Notes: generated from the letters alone by a model not told the origin. DNA of 64,000 nucleotides from Craspedostauros australis (GCA_026770025.1 JAMXDE010000007.1:1054001-1118000); one strand, 5' to 3'. Positions 51,490-62,801 are shown, counted from the stretch's first letter. A program made the numbers and translations.

Positions 51490-53091
51490 TCAAGAACTTT
51501 CCGATGGCGTAACGTACGCGCACGACTCGCAGTCCAGCGGTGTATCAACAATGTCATGGAATTTGGAGAAATCCACCTGGACAACGTTGTCGGCTTCTGT
51601 GGAGTGCTGTCGCAGCGGCAATCTCCAACCGCCATCGTTGCCATCCTCTCCAACATCCTCCATGGACGGAGCGATGCACGAAACGAAGGTCTTGTTCCAG
51701 GCAAGGTCGTACAACGTGTAGGAATGGCGAGCCTGCACCGGTGCCCCCGTCCCTTCGTCGGTGCCTTCCACCAAGACGACGATCTCCGCCAATCGATCCT
51801 GCAGAAAGGCCTTGAGGTTGTCAAAATCCGACAAGCCGGGATGTGCCGCGCCATCTGCGTCGTACCAAACGGGCTGTGGCGGCAGCAGCGGGGAATTGCG
51901 ATCCATACGGTGGACAACCACCTGCGGAAGGCTCATCAGGATGTGATTCCCGAAAGATTCGTCCGGATTTGTCAGTCGCACTTGCCTTGTGATGAAGTGA
52001 GTTGTTTCAATGTCGATCTCCTCCATTGAGGGGGGTGGCGGCAGGCTGCTGTTTCCGGACGAGGGAGAGGATAGCACATCATTCGCATCCTTCTGTTCAG
52101 GTGCTTGCCTGATACTTCGCTCCTGGCCATGCTGCTGCTGGTGTAGTTGCTGTCCCGCAGGCGGCTTGATAAACGAACGCTTTGGCACCGGATGACGTTC
52201 GTGCCGCACGCAGTAGACGCGCAAAGTCGCCTCGATGAGGGAGTACTTGCGAAGCTCACCGAGACGGAACATGAGATGCGGTACGCCTCTCACTCTGCGA
52301 ATGACCGCCTTGTCAGAGAACGTGATGGTCTTGCCCCGCTTGCGTCCCCTGGATATGCGATGAAAGATGAGTCCCACGGCGATGGCATCGAACAGAATCG
52401 CCGTGCAGACCTGCCACAAAACCAGCAGCAAAGGGGTCCAACATCCGCTGTAGTAGTAGTTGGACACACCGTACCCGATCGTCGTCATCGTGGACAGCGA
52501 GAAGTACAGCGCCTCCAGATGGTCGTTCACATCCATGTCGCAGAATGGAATCACCTTGGACGTCCCGTCTGCGTTGGTCGTGATCTGCTGCCCCAACCGC
52601 GATGACGTCAGGTAGACGAAGGCAAAGAACACGACGATCACGCAGTATACGAACACGAATAGCATCAGCAACGGCAAGGTCCTCATGTAGGCCAGCCGAT
52701 GGAACCAATCTCCGTGGATCCAGTCCTTCCATATCTTCTGATGCCATCGCCGGCAGAAGTTGATGTTCTGCCTGTGTCCCCTGGTCAGACGCTCGACACT
52801 CCATCGTCCTCGGGATTGATGGAAGGCAGCATCTCGATCCAAGATTCGGGAAGATGCGTCTCCAGCCCGATGTCGTTGTCTCTGCCGCAGATCAGACTGC
52901 GACCGTCCTGCATGCCTGTTGAGGCCGCCGCCACCGCCGCTGTTGCCGGTCTCTTCATCCATGCTGCTGCCAAGGTTGGCACTCGTTCGCAGCAACGGCT
53001 CGTTAAGGGATGCTCCTCCCTCTGCTCCTGCGGCATGCTCTGCCTCGTCATTGCCATCGGTGTCGCTGCTGGTTGGGATCGGACGATCCAT
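51490..53091 (-). CDS. Inward-rectifier (Kir-type) potassium channel
   Basis: A 533-residue channel subunit from the first ATG at 53091 (the open frame continues 25 codons upstream, so an additional 5' exon is possible). TM1 is PLLMLFVFVYCVIVVFFAFVY; the pore helix and selectivity filter are YFSLSTMTTIGYGVSN (T204-I-G-Y-G208); TM2 is TPLLLVLWQVCTAILFDAI with the following amphipathic gate FHRISRGRKRGKTITFS. The large C-terminal cytoplasmic immunoglobulin-like domain (IRRVRGVPHLMFRLGELRKY) is typical of Kir channels. Four such subunits would form a K+ channel at the plasma or an internal membrane. The Gln-rich insertion and extra disordered N-tail are unlike animal Kir channels. Kir channels are known from animals, bacteria and several protists. 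Confidence 0.93.
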   Translation of the reverse strand: MDRPIPTSSDTDGNDEAEHAAGAEGGASLNEPLLRTSANLGSSMDEETGNSGGGGGLNRHAGRSQSDLRQRQRHRAGDASSRILDRDAAFHQSRGRWSVERLTRGHRQNINFCRRWHQKIWKDWIHGDWFHRLAYMRTLPLLMLFVFVYCVIVVFFAFVYLTSSRLGQQITTNADGTSKVIPFCDMDVNDHLEALYFSLSTMTTIGYGVSNYYYSGCWTPLLLVLWQVCTAILFDAIAVGLIFHRISRGRKRGKTITFSDKAVIRRVRGVPHLMFRLGELRKYSLIEATLRVYCVRHERHPVPKRSFIKPPAGQQLHQQQHGQERSIRQAPEQKDANDVLSSPSSGNSSLPPPPSMEEIDIETTHFITRQVRLTNPDESFGNHILMSLPQVVVHRMDRNSPLLPPQPVWYDADGAAHPGLSDFDNLKAFLQDRLAEIVVLVEGTDEGTGAPVQARHSYTLYDLAWNKTFVSCIAPSMEDVGEDGNDGGWRLPLRQHSTEADNVVQVDFSKFHDIVDTPLDCESCAYVTPSESS

Positions 53092-53985
53092 CGTGGCGTT
53101 GTCGTTCGAAGTTGACCCGGCCAAGATCGTCGGCTTCGTTTCTTCGCCACACACAGTCGATTCCAAACTAATATATGATGTTGACGGCTTCCTCGTTCCT
53201 TGTGAACGAGGCTTACCCGCAAGTCAGTATTGCACGAGTATGGTTGAGCAGCGTTTCTCTCCATCCGTTCTCGCGCGAACTACTCGATGCTCCACCAACA
53301 CAGGTAGATCATGCCTCCATGTGGGGTTTCTCACATCTCCCAGAGGAACTCCTTCCTCTGTCCCTCCGTAGCGCGTCTGGTGTGTTGATCGTGATCGACT
53401 CCGACCGCGTTTTGAATCTGGACATCACATGTGCGAATCCATGACATCACCGTTGTGTTGCAATGCTGACACCGCTCTTTCCAGAAATGGTTCTGATCGA
53501 TTCGTTCGACCCTTGCGACTCAGCTGAACAACAGAATTGTTGGATGAGAACATCGTTCGCAATGGGGTTCGTGTTGTTGGTTGAATGAGAATAGTGGTTG
53601 TCAAACGGTCATCTGGCACAACAAGAATTCCAACTTCGGCATCAACCAACCCATGATCCCAAGAAGGAGGTACGGTTCGACTCCAAACATGGGGCACCCA
53701 CGCGCGGGAATGATGTGTGCTCGAGGTTCGCGATGCCCACGCAGAGTGTGTCGAGCACCAAAAGCAGCGCTGCGAACTGTGGTGGAGGTTTGTGCATTGC
53801 TCAAAGGCGCTCTCCCCCAACACATCACCAAGATCTGCGAAGGAAAAGCCTTCTGGTCTCCCACAGGATTTGCCCTCATGCTCTCATTTTCCATCCTCGT
53901 CGATATAATCGTTACAAAGTCAGATCTCAACCACAGCACTCAGCGTTCAGCACCAAGCTTACATAGCACCCAACACACCACGACC
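53092..53985. other. Divergent intergenic region
   Basis: Between the K+ channel (-) and the plastid protein (+), so probably two promoters. One heptamer at 53234, 143 nt upstream of the channel start. A 122-codon frame at 53598-53966 has no recognisable content. Confidence 0.55.
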
Positions 53986-54908
53986 ATGATTTCCAAGCTC
54001 AACATTACTGCCCTTGCCGCCGCATCACTGCTTGCAGCCGCCGAAGCGTTCACCATCGACACGAAGGCCGCAACTCGTTGCCAGACGGCCCGATACGTCT
54101 CGCTTCACAATGATGGTCACAAGTCCTTGGATGCTGTCGGGGCTCCGGAGGACTACGTGAACCGAGCACGAGAATGCGCCGACTCGTTTGGCAAATGCGA
54201 CGTCAACGAGCTCCGTGTTTTGCGAGATGGTACGTCTTGTTGCGTGCGAGTAGCGCTATTGAGCATGTCGGATCTTGGTTGAAACACAACAAGGAACATG
54301 CGCCTTGACGGATCAGGCTGTCGTTGGGCTGGTCGTGTGCTCATGGGGTATGACGAAATGTGACGTCCATTCCGTGCTATTCGAACTTGCATGCTCTATC
54401 ACTAACCGGGTGCTCGCTTTCTTCATTCCTCTGCGCGTTTCCCTTGTTCTTCATCAATAACGACAACAATGATAACAACGGCAACAAACACTAACTCTCA
54501 TGGCTGTACTCATCGCAATGGCTGTTCACAGAACTTCACAGTGAGCGCGTCAAAGGGGTCCTATTTGGAGACGCCCTGCACACAGTGACAGAAGAAGAGC
54601 TTGAGCATCACATGCTCGAGGAGGAGCTGTCTCTGCAGCTCCAGCTGTTGCAGGACGAGAACCCGCCAACCACTCTGTTCGCTGACATCGAGGAAAATCT
54701 TCAGCTGTTCCCAGAAGTCGAGGAGGACATGACGGAGCTCCCGCACCTCAAGGACGGAACAGCGGCGGTGAATGCGGCAGAAATTGTTGAACAGAGACAG
54801 AACCGTTTCTGGATGGACAAGTTGATGGAGGAAGGCGTAATCGAGTCATTGGAGTTTTGCGCCCTGATCGCACTCGCGTCCATCCTCCCGGGCCTGGTGA
54901 TGAACTAA
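53986..54908 (+). CDS. Plastid-targeted protein of unknown function (DELHSERV type)
   Basis: Exons 53986-54229 and 54532-54908 (intron GTACGT...TCACAG, phase 1) give 206 residues. The signal peptide ends AAAEA|FTI, a plastid preprotein site. The mature part contains the segment YVNRARECADSFGKC, then DVNELRVLRDELHSERV, which I associate with CP12-like or related proteins of ochrophyte plastids; the Cys pair and acidic helix are suggestive of redox-linked binding, but this is not certain. Two acidic helical stretches follow (TEEELEHHMLEEELSLQLQ; FPEVEEDMTELPHL) and the C-terminus has a membrane-like helix (LEFCALIALASILPGLV). The acceptor is fixed by completing the DELHSERV motif across the junction. 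Confidence 0.8.
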
Positions 54909-56215
54909 TCAATGCCCAACAAACGCCTCGCCATGCACCCCAACACACCTCGGCACAGCGCTTCAACACCAGTATATGATCACGAAGGAACGATTGCGCC
55001 AGGACTCCATGCCTCGCGTCGCTCTCGCTCCTACTTCGATTCGCTCATCGTGTTAGTACGATACGAGTACAAAGAGGCATCTTTGCACAATTTCCATACT
55101 TTTCTCTACTCTACCCTCCCCGCAAATCAAAAACAAGAATACACAAATAATCAATGAAAGCAGCACTGCCATTGAGTGCTCCATCTGAACTGATCCAACA
55201 CCATTAAATGCAGACATAAGTCCAATCTTACGCCACATCTACTCAACGAATACAGCACAACATAGCAGCGCGAGTACAAATGCAAATACAAAATACCTAG
55301 GAATGTGAAGCATACACGTACGACTACCCTCACAAGCGCAATGGCAAACCGTCATCGTCGCCATCGTCGGCGTTTGCCGTTACTGTTGCTATCGCCAGCA
55401 ACAGGACTACTCGTACCATCGCGTGCACACCCTCCTCGCCCGATTAGCCATGTCTCTCCAGATGGTGCGGAATGGTTCCACATCTGGTGGAGGTTCGCAA
55501 CTCAAGGTTCGCGACTCCAGGTTCGCAAAATGCGTGTTCAGTAGTCACCGAAGACAACTGTTTTGTGACACGGACTGCTGACATCAAGTCGTGGATGTGG
55601 AGGAGCCTTTGGCGCGCAAACGCTGACACGGTCTGATTTCGAGGTTCTCGTTGTGCTCGCCCTCTGGTTCCTTTCATCCTTCCCCGTGGTTGATTCCTGC
55701 GCAGAGGGCGGTTGATGTCATTGCGAGGCTGACGAGAAGGCACAAGTGGCGAAGCTCTGGAGAAAAGGGGCCTCTGAGACCGCAACACCACTATTGGTCA
55801 ACCGCCTGATCCGTGGTTGCAACACCAGCAACACCAGCAACACCAACGACGTTAACAAGAAGGATCCGAATTGGTCGCATGGAAGAGAAGCCATCAGCTG
55901 AGGTGAAGCGGATGAGGGCAAACACGCATCAAGAGCGTCAGAACCGACAGATCTCATGCATCCCACACATACTCGTACATACTTGCATCATCCTGCTGCG
56001 ATACGTTCGCTACGCTGATCGATGTTTCGCATCTGATCGTCCACCACAACGAATTGGATTGAATGCGTGCGATCTACTATAGGTGCCCACAATCTCGACC
56101 ACAGGAAGCAGCAGCAGCAGCAGCAACAGACAGAAGTTCATTTGAACCATTCTATTGGTGTTTGGCTGTTCCATTCATACTCATACTCCTATCGCACCAC
56201 ACCACACCAAACACG
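54909..56215. other. Intergenic region, 1.3 kb
   Basis: No supported gene. Heptamers at 55063, 55408 and 55970; AACACCAGC repeats at about 55829-55850. The last 150 nt are the leader of the phenylalanine hydroxylase gene. Confidence 0.55.
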
Positions 56216-58150
56216 ATGATGGCACCGTCGTCGATCGCGCAGCGCTGCGCGAGCATCTGCAGAATCGACCTCAAGGCTCTCGGCCGTGCCAGATCGACTG
56301 CTCGTTGCCTCTCGTCGTTCGGTACGACAAGAAGCTTCAAGGAAAACGACATGGTCCATCATGACATCGACCATGGGGTGCGCTGTCAGCAGTGGTCGAC
56401 CTTCCACGGCAAGATTCCCGTCTTGCAGCATGGGTACGAAAGCTACTACCAAGGAAACCGCCCAGAGCATCCGTTCCGACATTCGGAAAGTGACTTTGCT
56501 GTTGACACAAATCACAACCGCAAGAGCCAGCATGCTCTCACAGACCAGCCAACGGTCTCCGTGCTGATGGAGCTGGATGATGGAGTGGGAATGTTGCACA
56601 ATGTTCTCAAGTACTTCTGGAAGCACGATGTCAACATCAGCCGCATCGAGTCACGCCCAGCACACATCGATGAGGACGGAGCTTGCAAGTTCGACTTCTT
56701 CATTGATTTCCACGGATCCTTCCAGGATGCCAACATTCAGCAGTTGATGCGAGAGATCCGTCCCATTGCAACCAAGCTGCTCACCTTGGATCAGAAGGAT
56801 GTTGCATGGTTCCCACGCCACATCTCAGAACTGGATCTGATCGCGCATCGCACACTGGATGTGGGCATCGACTTGCAAAGCGACCACCCAGGCTTCACGG
56901 ACGAAGAATACCGGCACCGTCGCAATGAGCTGGCCCAGCATGCAATGGAACATGCCTGGGACAAGAAAATCGAGCATGTGGAATACACGGCCGGTGAAAT
57001 TGACACATGGGCGACGGTGTGGACAGAGATGGAGCCGCTTTGGGATCAGTACGCCTGCCGGGAGTTCAAGGTACGCAAGCGCAAGTTTCGCAATGTTGCA
57101 TTCTCACAGTTCGTTCTCATCGATACTTGTTGACGATGTGCCCTTCGATACCAAGGACGGATGGTCAGACAACGTCGAGAACAGTGTTTCTGGGTGATTC
57201 GACATGGCCTGCTTTGCCATCCGTTTGGCTGGGCTTGGCAGATTTGTTGGAGAAGGATGACGCATTGGTGCTGCATTGGCATCCACACATACCGCTCACT
57301 TATTACCGTGCTTTCCTCTGTGCTGTCTCCACGATGCCATGATCGTCTCCCCATCTTGTACTGTGATACACATGACCCATCTCTCACACCATCGCCCCAC
57401 ACTGTGACGAATACGTGCACACGCATGCGCACGCAGGAGTCCATGGCGGTGATGAAGGAAAACTGCGGATACAGTCGAGACAACATCCCGCAATCGCAGG
57501 ATATCAACGACTTCCTCCGTGATCGCACAGGCTTCCGTGTGAGACCAGTCGCTGGCTTGCTGTCGTCGAGGGACTTCCTGAATGGTCTTGCATTCCGAGT
57601 CTTCTTCTCCACCCAGTATATTCGCCATCACTCCCAGCCCATGTACACGCCAGAGCCAGACATCTGTCATGAGCTTCTGGGGCACGCCCCGATGTTCGCC
57701 AACACCGACTTCGCGGATTTCTCGCAAGAGATTGGACTGGCCAGTCTCGGGGCGTCTGAGGAGGACATCCAGAAGCTGGCTCGCTGTTACTGGCATTCCG
57801 TAGAGTTTGGGCTGTGTCGCGAGGATGGGAATGCCAAGGCCTATGGAGCTGGGCTGCTGTCATCGTTCGGAGAGATCAAGCACGCATGCTCTGGACATGT
57901 GCCCGACAACGATGACTCCGCACAGGAGGTGCCGCAAATGGTTGACTGGGACCCTGCCGCAGCTGCCGCCCAGGATTTCCCGGTCACAACCTTCCAGCCA
58001 GTTTACTTCGTGGCCCAATCGCTGGCGGATGCGAAGCAGAAGATGAGGCGTTACTGCGAAGTTCTGCCACGCCCCTTCTGCGCCCTGCACAATGCGAAGA
58101 CGGACTCCATTTACATCGACCGTCCCGTACGAAGAGCAAACAACGAGTAA
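56216..58150 (+). CDS. PAH: Phenylalanine 4-hydroxylase (aromatic amino-acid hydroxylase)
   Basis: Exons 56216-57070 and 57437-58150 (intron GTACGC...CGCAG, phase 0) give 522 residues. It converts phenylalanine to tyrosine using tetrahydropterin, iron and oxygen. An Arg/Ser-rich N-terminus ([20 protein letters not shown]) looks like a mitochondrial or plastid presequence. An ACT regulatory domain follows ([20 protein letters not shown], about residues 115-190). In the catalytic domain the iron ligands H363 and H368 ([10 protein letters not shown]) and E408 (HSVEFGL) are present, with [10 protein letters not shown] and [11 protein letters not shown]. The intron falls between CREFK and [11 protein letters not shown], so splicing restores the conserved region exactly. 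No tetramerisation helix is obvious beyond the last residues. Related enzymes use tyrosine or tryptophan; the sequence most resembles phenylalanine hydroxylase. Confidence 0.95.
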
Positions 58151-58749
58151 TGATGAGCCGCAACCTCGCACTGGGATGATGCATCATTTGATCGACTGAA
58201 TCATCTGTTCGAAATAATGCATATTTAGACTTACCAATGAAGTTAGATGAGTTTCCCATTGGTGAGTTTCCTGTCGTCAGCCAAGACCGCGCTGCGTGAT
58301 GGCGAATCTAATCATAGTGCAGGGCCCCAAGGCTTCATCCGTCGACGATACATGTCGCATTGAGATGTAAGGGATCATCCCGTGGCCTCTCTGGGGCAGA
58401 CAGCTCTTCATGTTGTCAATTGTTGTTGGCGCCATTCGCTGGTTTGTCTGTGGATGGACGATTTCGCGCGAAAAATCGTCCGGAATCGAGGTGTCACGCA
58501 AGATCTTCGAGAATGAAAAATTCGTGTTTTTGGCGCCAGAAATCGGCATCCACAAACCAACGCGACAACGAGCCAACTGACAAACGAACGTGGACAGAGG
58601 ACATCGAACAAAAACTGATGGCGCAACGCTCAACGGATTGCTTCGACGGAAGAAACTGCATACGCACACAGACCGCGTCCCGACGTTGAAGAGGAGACAT
58701 TGGAATCAAGAGGGACCCGGTCATAATCCGCACGCAGCTCACAGTCAGC
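58151..58749. other. Intergenic region
   Basis: About 600 nt between two + genes. No gene or notable motif seen. A GC-rich GGCGCCA stretch lies near 58540. Confidence 0.5.
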
Positions 58750-61700
58750 ATGCGTCTTCTTCTGGTGCTCCACGCGCAGTGCGATGGCCACCACGATGGC
58801 GGATCCGTCAGCGGAACTTTGCGGAATCACGATGACGATGGTGAACACGGCGGCGATCGCAATGACTGCGACGGCAACGTGATGGGTGGCAGTCATTTGT
58901 TTGGTAATTGTACAAGCGACATGGCAGTCGATGAGGCCGGGGACGGTACCATCGTTGACAATGGTGGAGCCACCGACAAGAGCGCGCACCACATGAATGT
59001 TGGCTTTCTTGCCACCGAGATCATGTCGATGATGCAAACTTCGTGCCACATCCGCTTGCTTCCAGAGTTGCCCAAAACTCAACATGAACCAATCCATCAA
59101 CACCAGCAACGTCGACAACAACAACATCGACAACAGCAACAACAGCAGGAGGCATCGAACATCAGCCTGCTGGAACCACTCCACAATGACACGACAACAT
59201 GGAACCCAGGCTCTCGTGAGCCACGGCTCGTCATGCACTCGCAGCACAGAGAGCGAATCGCGATGTCCTGCGATGAAGCGACGGTCATCAGCATCAATGA
59301 TCCTTCTGGCATCTGGACGAAGCAGCGCAACGTTCTGATGCAGCTGACTGGGTGCCAATCGTCCATCTCTTCCGATGCCCTGCCGCAGGATGTGTTGGGT
59401 CTTGGGATGGATGCCGACGATTTGGATGATGATTCGAAGGCCAGGGACGAGGGCACCACTAGCGATCACCATTCCTTCTTCACCGAACCCACCGAGGCGA
59501 CCTACATTGTTCCAGTCAAGGCTTCCAAGATCGCAGAGGCCACTCTCCACTTCGACATGTCATCGGTTCATGACGAACTCACGGATCGCATCGTGCAACG
59601 AAGGAAGGCGGTACGAGTGGACAGGCAGCACGAGAAGCAAAACGATGTTGGGTTCGATCAACGCAGAAGCTACTCTGAACTCCAAGACACGAACAACGAG
59701 GGACAATCCACGGGGAACAAGCGAGATCAGAAACAGGAGCAGGGACAAGATGCTGGTCAAGAAGAGGGATGTACGATAATGCAAGATGAGGTGAAGAGAA
59801 TTGATGAACTCTTCCTCCGACACATCGTCCATTCTGGTCGTAATATGTGTGGAGTCAACGAGAGGCAATCACCGGCGGAATGTACCGCCCTTACTTCGGG
59901 CATGAATCCCATGCGTCGGGTCGAGACCAAAGCATATAGACCCACTCGAGTGGCGGCCAACCACTGTGGTAAAACGAATGGTACTGTCTGCCCTCTTGGG
60001 TCGTCATCTCCATTCCCATCCGCTCCTGCATTTCGGATGCAGCGACGGGATCCACTCAGGCACCAGCATCAGTACTGGCCTCAGACGGCCACGATCACCA
60101 TCATGAACCAGACCATGACAACAACGTGCCCTCATTTCGATTCTCTCTCGTTTCGCGCTGGCGCAGCTCCAACGAGCACCGCACTCTTGGCATCCAACCT
60201 TAGCCAGGCAGCATTTCGTTCATATCCGGCCGAACAAGCCGTGGTCTTCACTTCGGCTTTGGCTTTGGATGAGGACCCCACGCCGTCCACGAGCACACAT
60301 GACACCGACAGTTCGTCCCGAAATCTGGCTGGTGAGTCGAAGACAACACTTCACAGCCAAAGAGAAGTCGTACCCGACGAAGAAACAGAGGAAAAGTCGA
60401 TGGGGCCACAGCTCGAGTCGACCAGGCATCTATTCGCAGAGAATCCTCGCAAGATGACATGTGCGCACGCTGAGCCAGTGGCGTGGCCACCCAAGACTCG
60501 CGCGCCGCCGATCATGCCGGCAGGGAGCGCGGAAGAGCAATCCCGTGCACACTTCGATGGCGCTGAATGGAATCAATTGCAACAAAACATCCGACAGAAG
60601 CTCGTGCTCGTCGACCAGGCCCTTCACGTGCTCGCCTTCGTCGGCGTGGTCCTGGCCATCGCAATTGCTTGGGCTTCGCTCAAGTTGCGCCGTGTGAACA
60701 AGCAAGCTTGTGCTAGAGGGGAACGGCCTGTGGACAAGGCCGGACGACGTGCCTGCGGAAGCGATTGTACAAACGACTCTGGCACCGGCACTCGTGACAG
60801 CGCTGGAACAGTTGGATACACGCCACCTCCTGCTGTCGTTGCAGCAACACCGGGCACATCATACAACGACCGCGATGACAGTTACGGGCCTACCGATCTT
60901 CATCATCAGCAACACCGCAAAAGACAAGCAACAGCATTGGCGATGCTAGAATCGATGCACAGGAACGAAAGCTACATCAAAACTCCCAAGTCGTCCAGGT
61001 TCACCAGGATCCCAGCCAACGCATCACCCATCTCCTCGTTTCCAATGGGATCGCCGCACGGATTCTTTCCAGGCATCCAGTCCGTACCAGGGAAACCGAT
61101 CCCTCCGCCGCTGATCCCGCTCGCGCCATCCTTGCACACGCCAACCAAAGCCGGTGCTCACAGATCGCCGTTTGTAGACAATCTCCGACTCGCAGCTGCC
61201 CAGCACATCCACAACACTCAACACCCAAAGAGACATGGGCGAGAACAGGCAAGGGTAGATGTGGATACCATGCCTCATGTCGCTGGAGGTTCAACCCAAG
61301 ACACAAGGCGTGGATCGGCCGAGCACCGAACACCACACGTGATGAATCCAGCTGCAAACTCGACCGGCCAACGCTCGTCGGATGACCAAGTCATCGCTGG
61401 TGCGAATGCATTCACGGATCGGGATGATCTGTCGCCGTGCTCTCGCCTGGAGGCAGAATGGTGTAGCACCAAGGCATCGAGACGCCAGCAACGAAAGCCT
61501 GATGCCAATCGATCTATGCTGCGACCAGATGCAGCCGCAGCTACAGCTGCTGCCGTCCAACATCAGCCTCGTGTCGATGAAACGATCAGCAATGGAGTCG
61601 CTGGATACACAAGAGATCCGACCATCCAATCTCCATTCTACCCCATCAAGTTGGAATCCACGATGGAGGGCAATGTGACTACATGCAAGGACGGGACCGC

Positions 61701-61938
61701 ATCACCACTGCGCGAAGCAACACATGATCGTCGTCACAACGCTGTGCAACAACCTGTCGCACAGGCTCGCGGCCATGACGACGCAACGCAAACAACGGAA
61801 TCCAACGAAAACGACTCCCCGCAGGTGTTGGACAGCATCGGCGGAAGCCAACCAATCACTGTGGAGGGGGAGATTCCTGACCTCTGTTCCACACCAGCAA
61901 CGACAGAGACGGATTCCTGTGTCGAGGATTTCTGGTAG
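58750..61938 (+). CDS. Large orphan protein with one transmembrane helix
   Basis: A 1,062-residue continuous frame with no domain I recognise. The N-terminus has a weak signal-like stretch (MRLLLVLHAQC). The N-terminal 600 residues are mostly disordered (Gln/His runs, Asp clusters). One convincing membrane helix (HVLAFVGVVLAIAIAWASLKL, about 628-650) is preceded by a helical stretch (QQNIRQKLVLVDQALHVL) and followed by a basic stop-transfer segment (KLRRVNKQACARGERP). The C-terminal 400 residues are Ser/Pro/His-rich with short conserved-looking motifs (TPKSSRFTRIPANASPISSF) that may be phosphorylated. Composition is unlike the neighbours (many CA/GA-rich codons), but the frame is too long to be chance. 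Function unknown. Confidence 0.7.
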   Translation: MRLLLVLHAQCDGHHDGGSVSGTLRNHDDDGEHGGDRNDCDGNVMGGSHLFGNCTSDMAVDEAGDGTIVDNGGATDKSAHHMNVGFLATEIMSMMQTSCHIRLLPELPKTQHEPIHQHQQRRQQQHRQQQQQQEASNISLLEPLHNDTTTWNPGSREPRLVMHSQHRERIAMSCDEATVISINDPSGIWTKQRNVLMQLTGCQSSISSDALPQDVLGLGMDADDLDDDSKARDEGTTSDHHSFFTEPTEATYIVPVKASKIAEATLHFDMSSVHDELTDRIVQRRKAVRVDRQHEKQNDVGFDQRRSYSELQDTNNEGQSTGNKRDQKQEQGQDAGQEEGCTIMQDEVKRIDELFLRHIVHSGRNMCGVNERQSPAECTALTSGMNPMRRVETKAYRPTRVAANHCGKTNGTVCPLGSSSPFPSAPAFRMQRRDPLRHQHQYWPQTATITIMNQTMTTTCPHFDSLSFRAGAAPTSTALLASNLSQAAFRSYPAEQAVVFTSALALDEDPTPSTSTHDTDSSSRNLAGESKTTLHSQREVVPDEETEEKSMGPQLESTRHLFAENPRKMTCAHAEPVAWPPKTRAPPIMPAGSAEEQSRAHFDGAEWNQLQQNIRQKLVLVDQALHVLAFVGVVLAIAIAWASLKLRRVNKQACARGERPVDKAGRRACGSDCTNDSGTGTRDSAGTVGYTPPPAVVAATPGTSYNDRDDSYGPTDLHHQQHRKRQATALAMLESMHRNESYIKTPKSSRFTRIPANASPISSFPMGSPHGFFPGIQSVPGKPIPPPLIPLAPSLHTPTKAGAHRSPFVDNLRLAAAQHIHNTQHPKRHGREQARVDVDTMPHVAGGSTQDTRRGSAEHRTPHVMNPAANSTGQRSSDDQVIAGANAFTDRDDLSPCSRLEAEWCSTKASRRQQRKPDANRSMLRPDAAAATAAAVQHQPRVDETISNGVAGYTRDPTIQSPFYPIKLESTMEGNVTTCKDGTASPLREATHDRRHNAVQQPVAQARGHDDATQTTESNENDSPQVLDSIGGSQPITVEGEIPDLCSTPATTETDSCVEDFW

Positions 61939-62801
61939 TCCTCGCGGCCATGCACAGGGAAGGGGATAAGCTATCAAATAGGCTAAAAGGAACGGGAAAC
62001 GCCATTCTCGTAACAACAGAAACACGTGTCTTGTATTCGACCAGTTGTGTTCGAATGCAGTTGTACTAGTTTGCTGGTCAACCACTCTGAATGGGTACGC
62101 AATCATGGATTGATCACGTTGTGTATTGTACTGATGCATTTCTTCATTGGGATTCGACGCTGGATCGGAAAACCGAAGTGATGTCTGAAGGACGGGCGTT
62201 GTTGGTATTGGTGCTGTCATTTTGGATTGGGTTTGCCTTGGGCGTGTGCGTTCTACCGTCGATTGAGCATGCGGCGCGTGTGGAGCTGCCAGAATGCATT
62301 CAACCGAGGCGAATGGAACAGTGACCACCTGGCGGTGCAAGCACGCGCGATGTTGGACGTCCGGTGGAGACATTGCACGAGTTCATTGTACTGCCAGAGG
62401 CAAACGCATTGGCGCTGACTGGACCGGGCGGAGCGGAACCGATCACTGTATTTGGCAATGATGGCTTGGCAACTTCGGGGGCCTCGGTTTTGGTTGCAGC
62501 TGGCTTATCGACGTTGGGTGCGACGACGGCGTTCTCCTTCTCCTTTGATTCTTCTGCGACGTGTGTACACCAGTATAACGAATGGCAAGTGCACGTGAAC
62601 CCGCATGTATTGATGGATCATCGATTGTTGTTGTTGGTGTCGTCGTTAGGTTTTGTGGGAGCCGGATGCGAATAGAGTATCACATTTGGGAAATCGCAGC
62701 GATTAGGAATGAGTTTTGGTTAGACGGTTGGTGCCATGTGATGCGATGAAGCCATGAACACTGGTGCACTGCAGAAGAATCAAATCTTGTTCTCGATCCG
62801 A
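61939..62801. other. Intergenic region with weak frames
   Basis: Two frames in the same phase (62181-62324 and 62364-62675) are separated by one TGA (62322-62324). The first has a hydrophobic helix (LLVLVLSFWIGFALGVCVL). Neither matches a family I recognise. Otherwise no signal. Confidence 0.4.
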
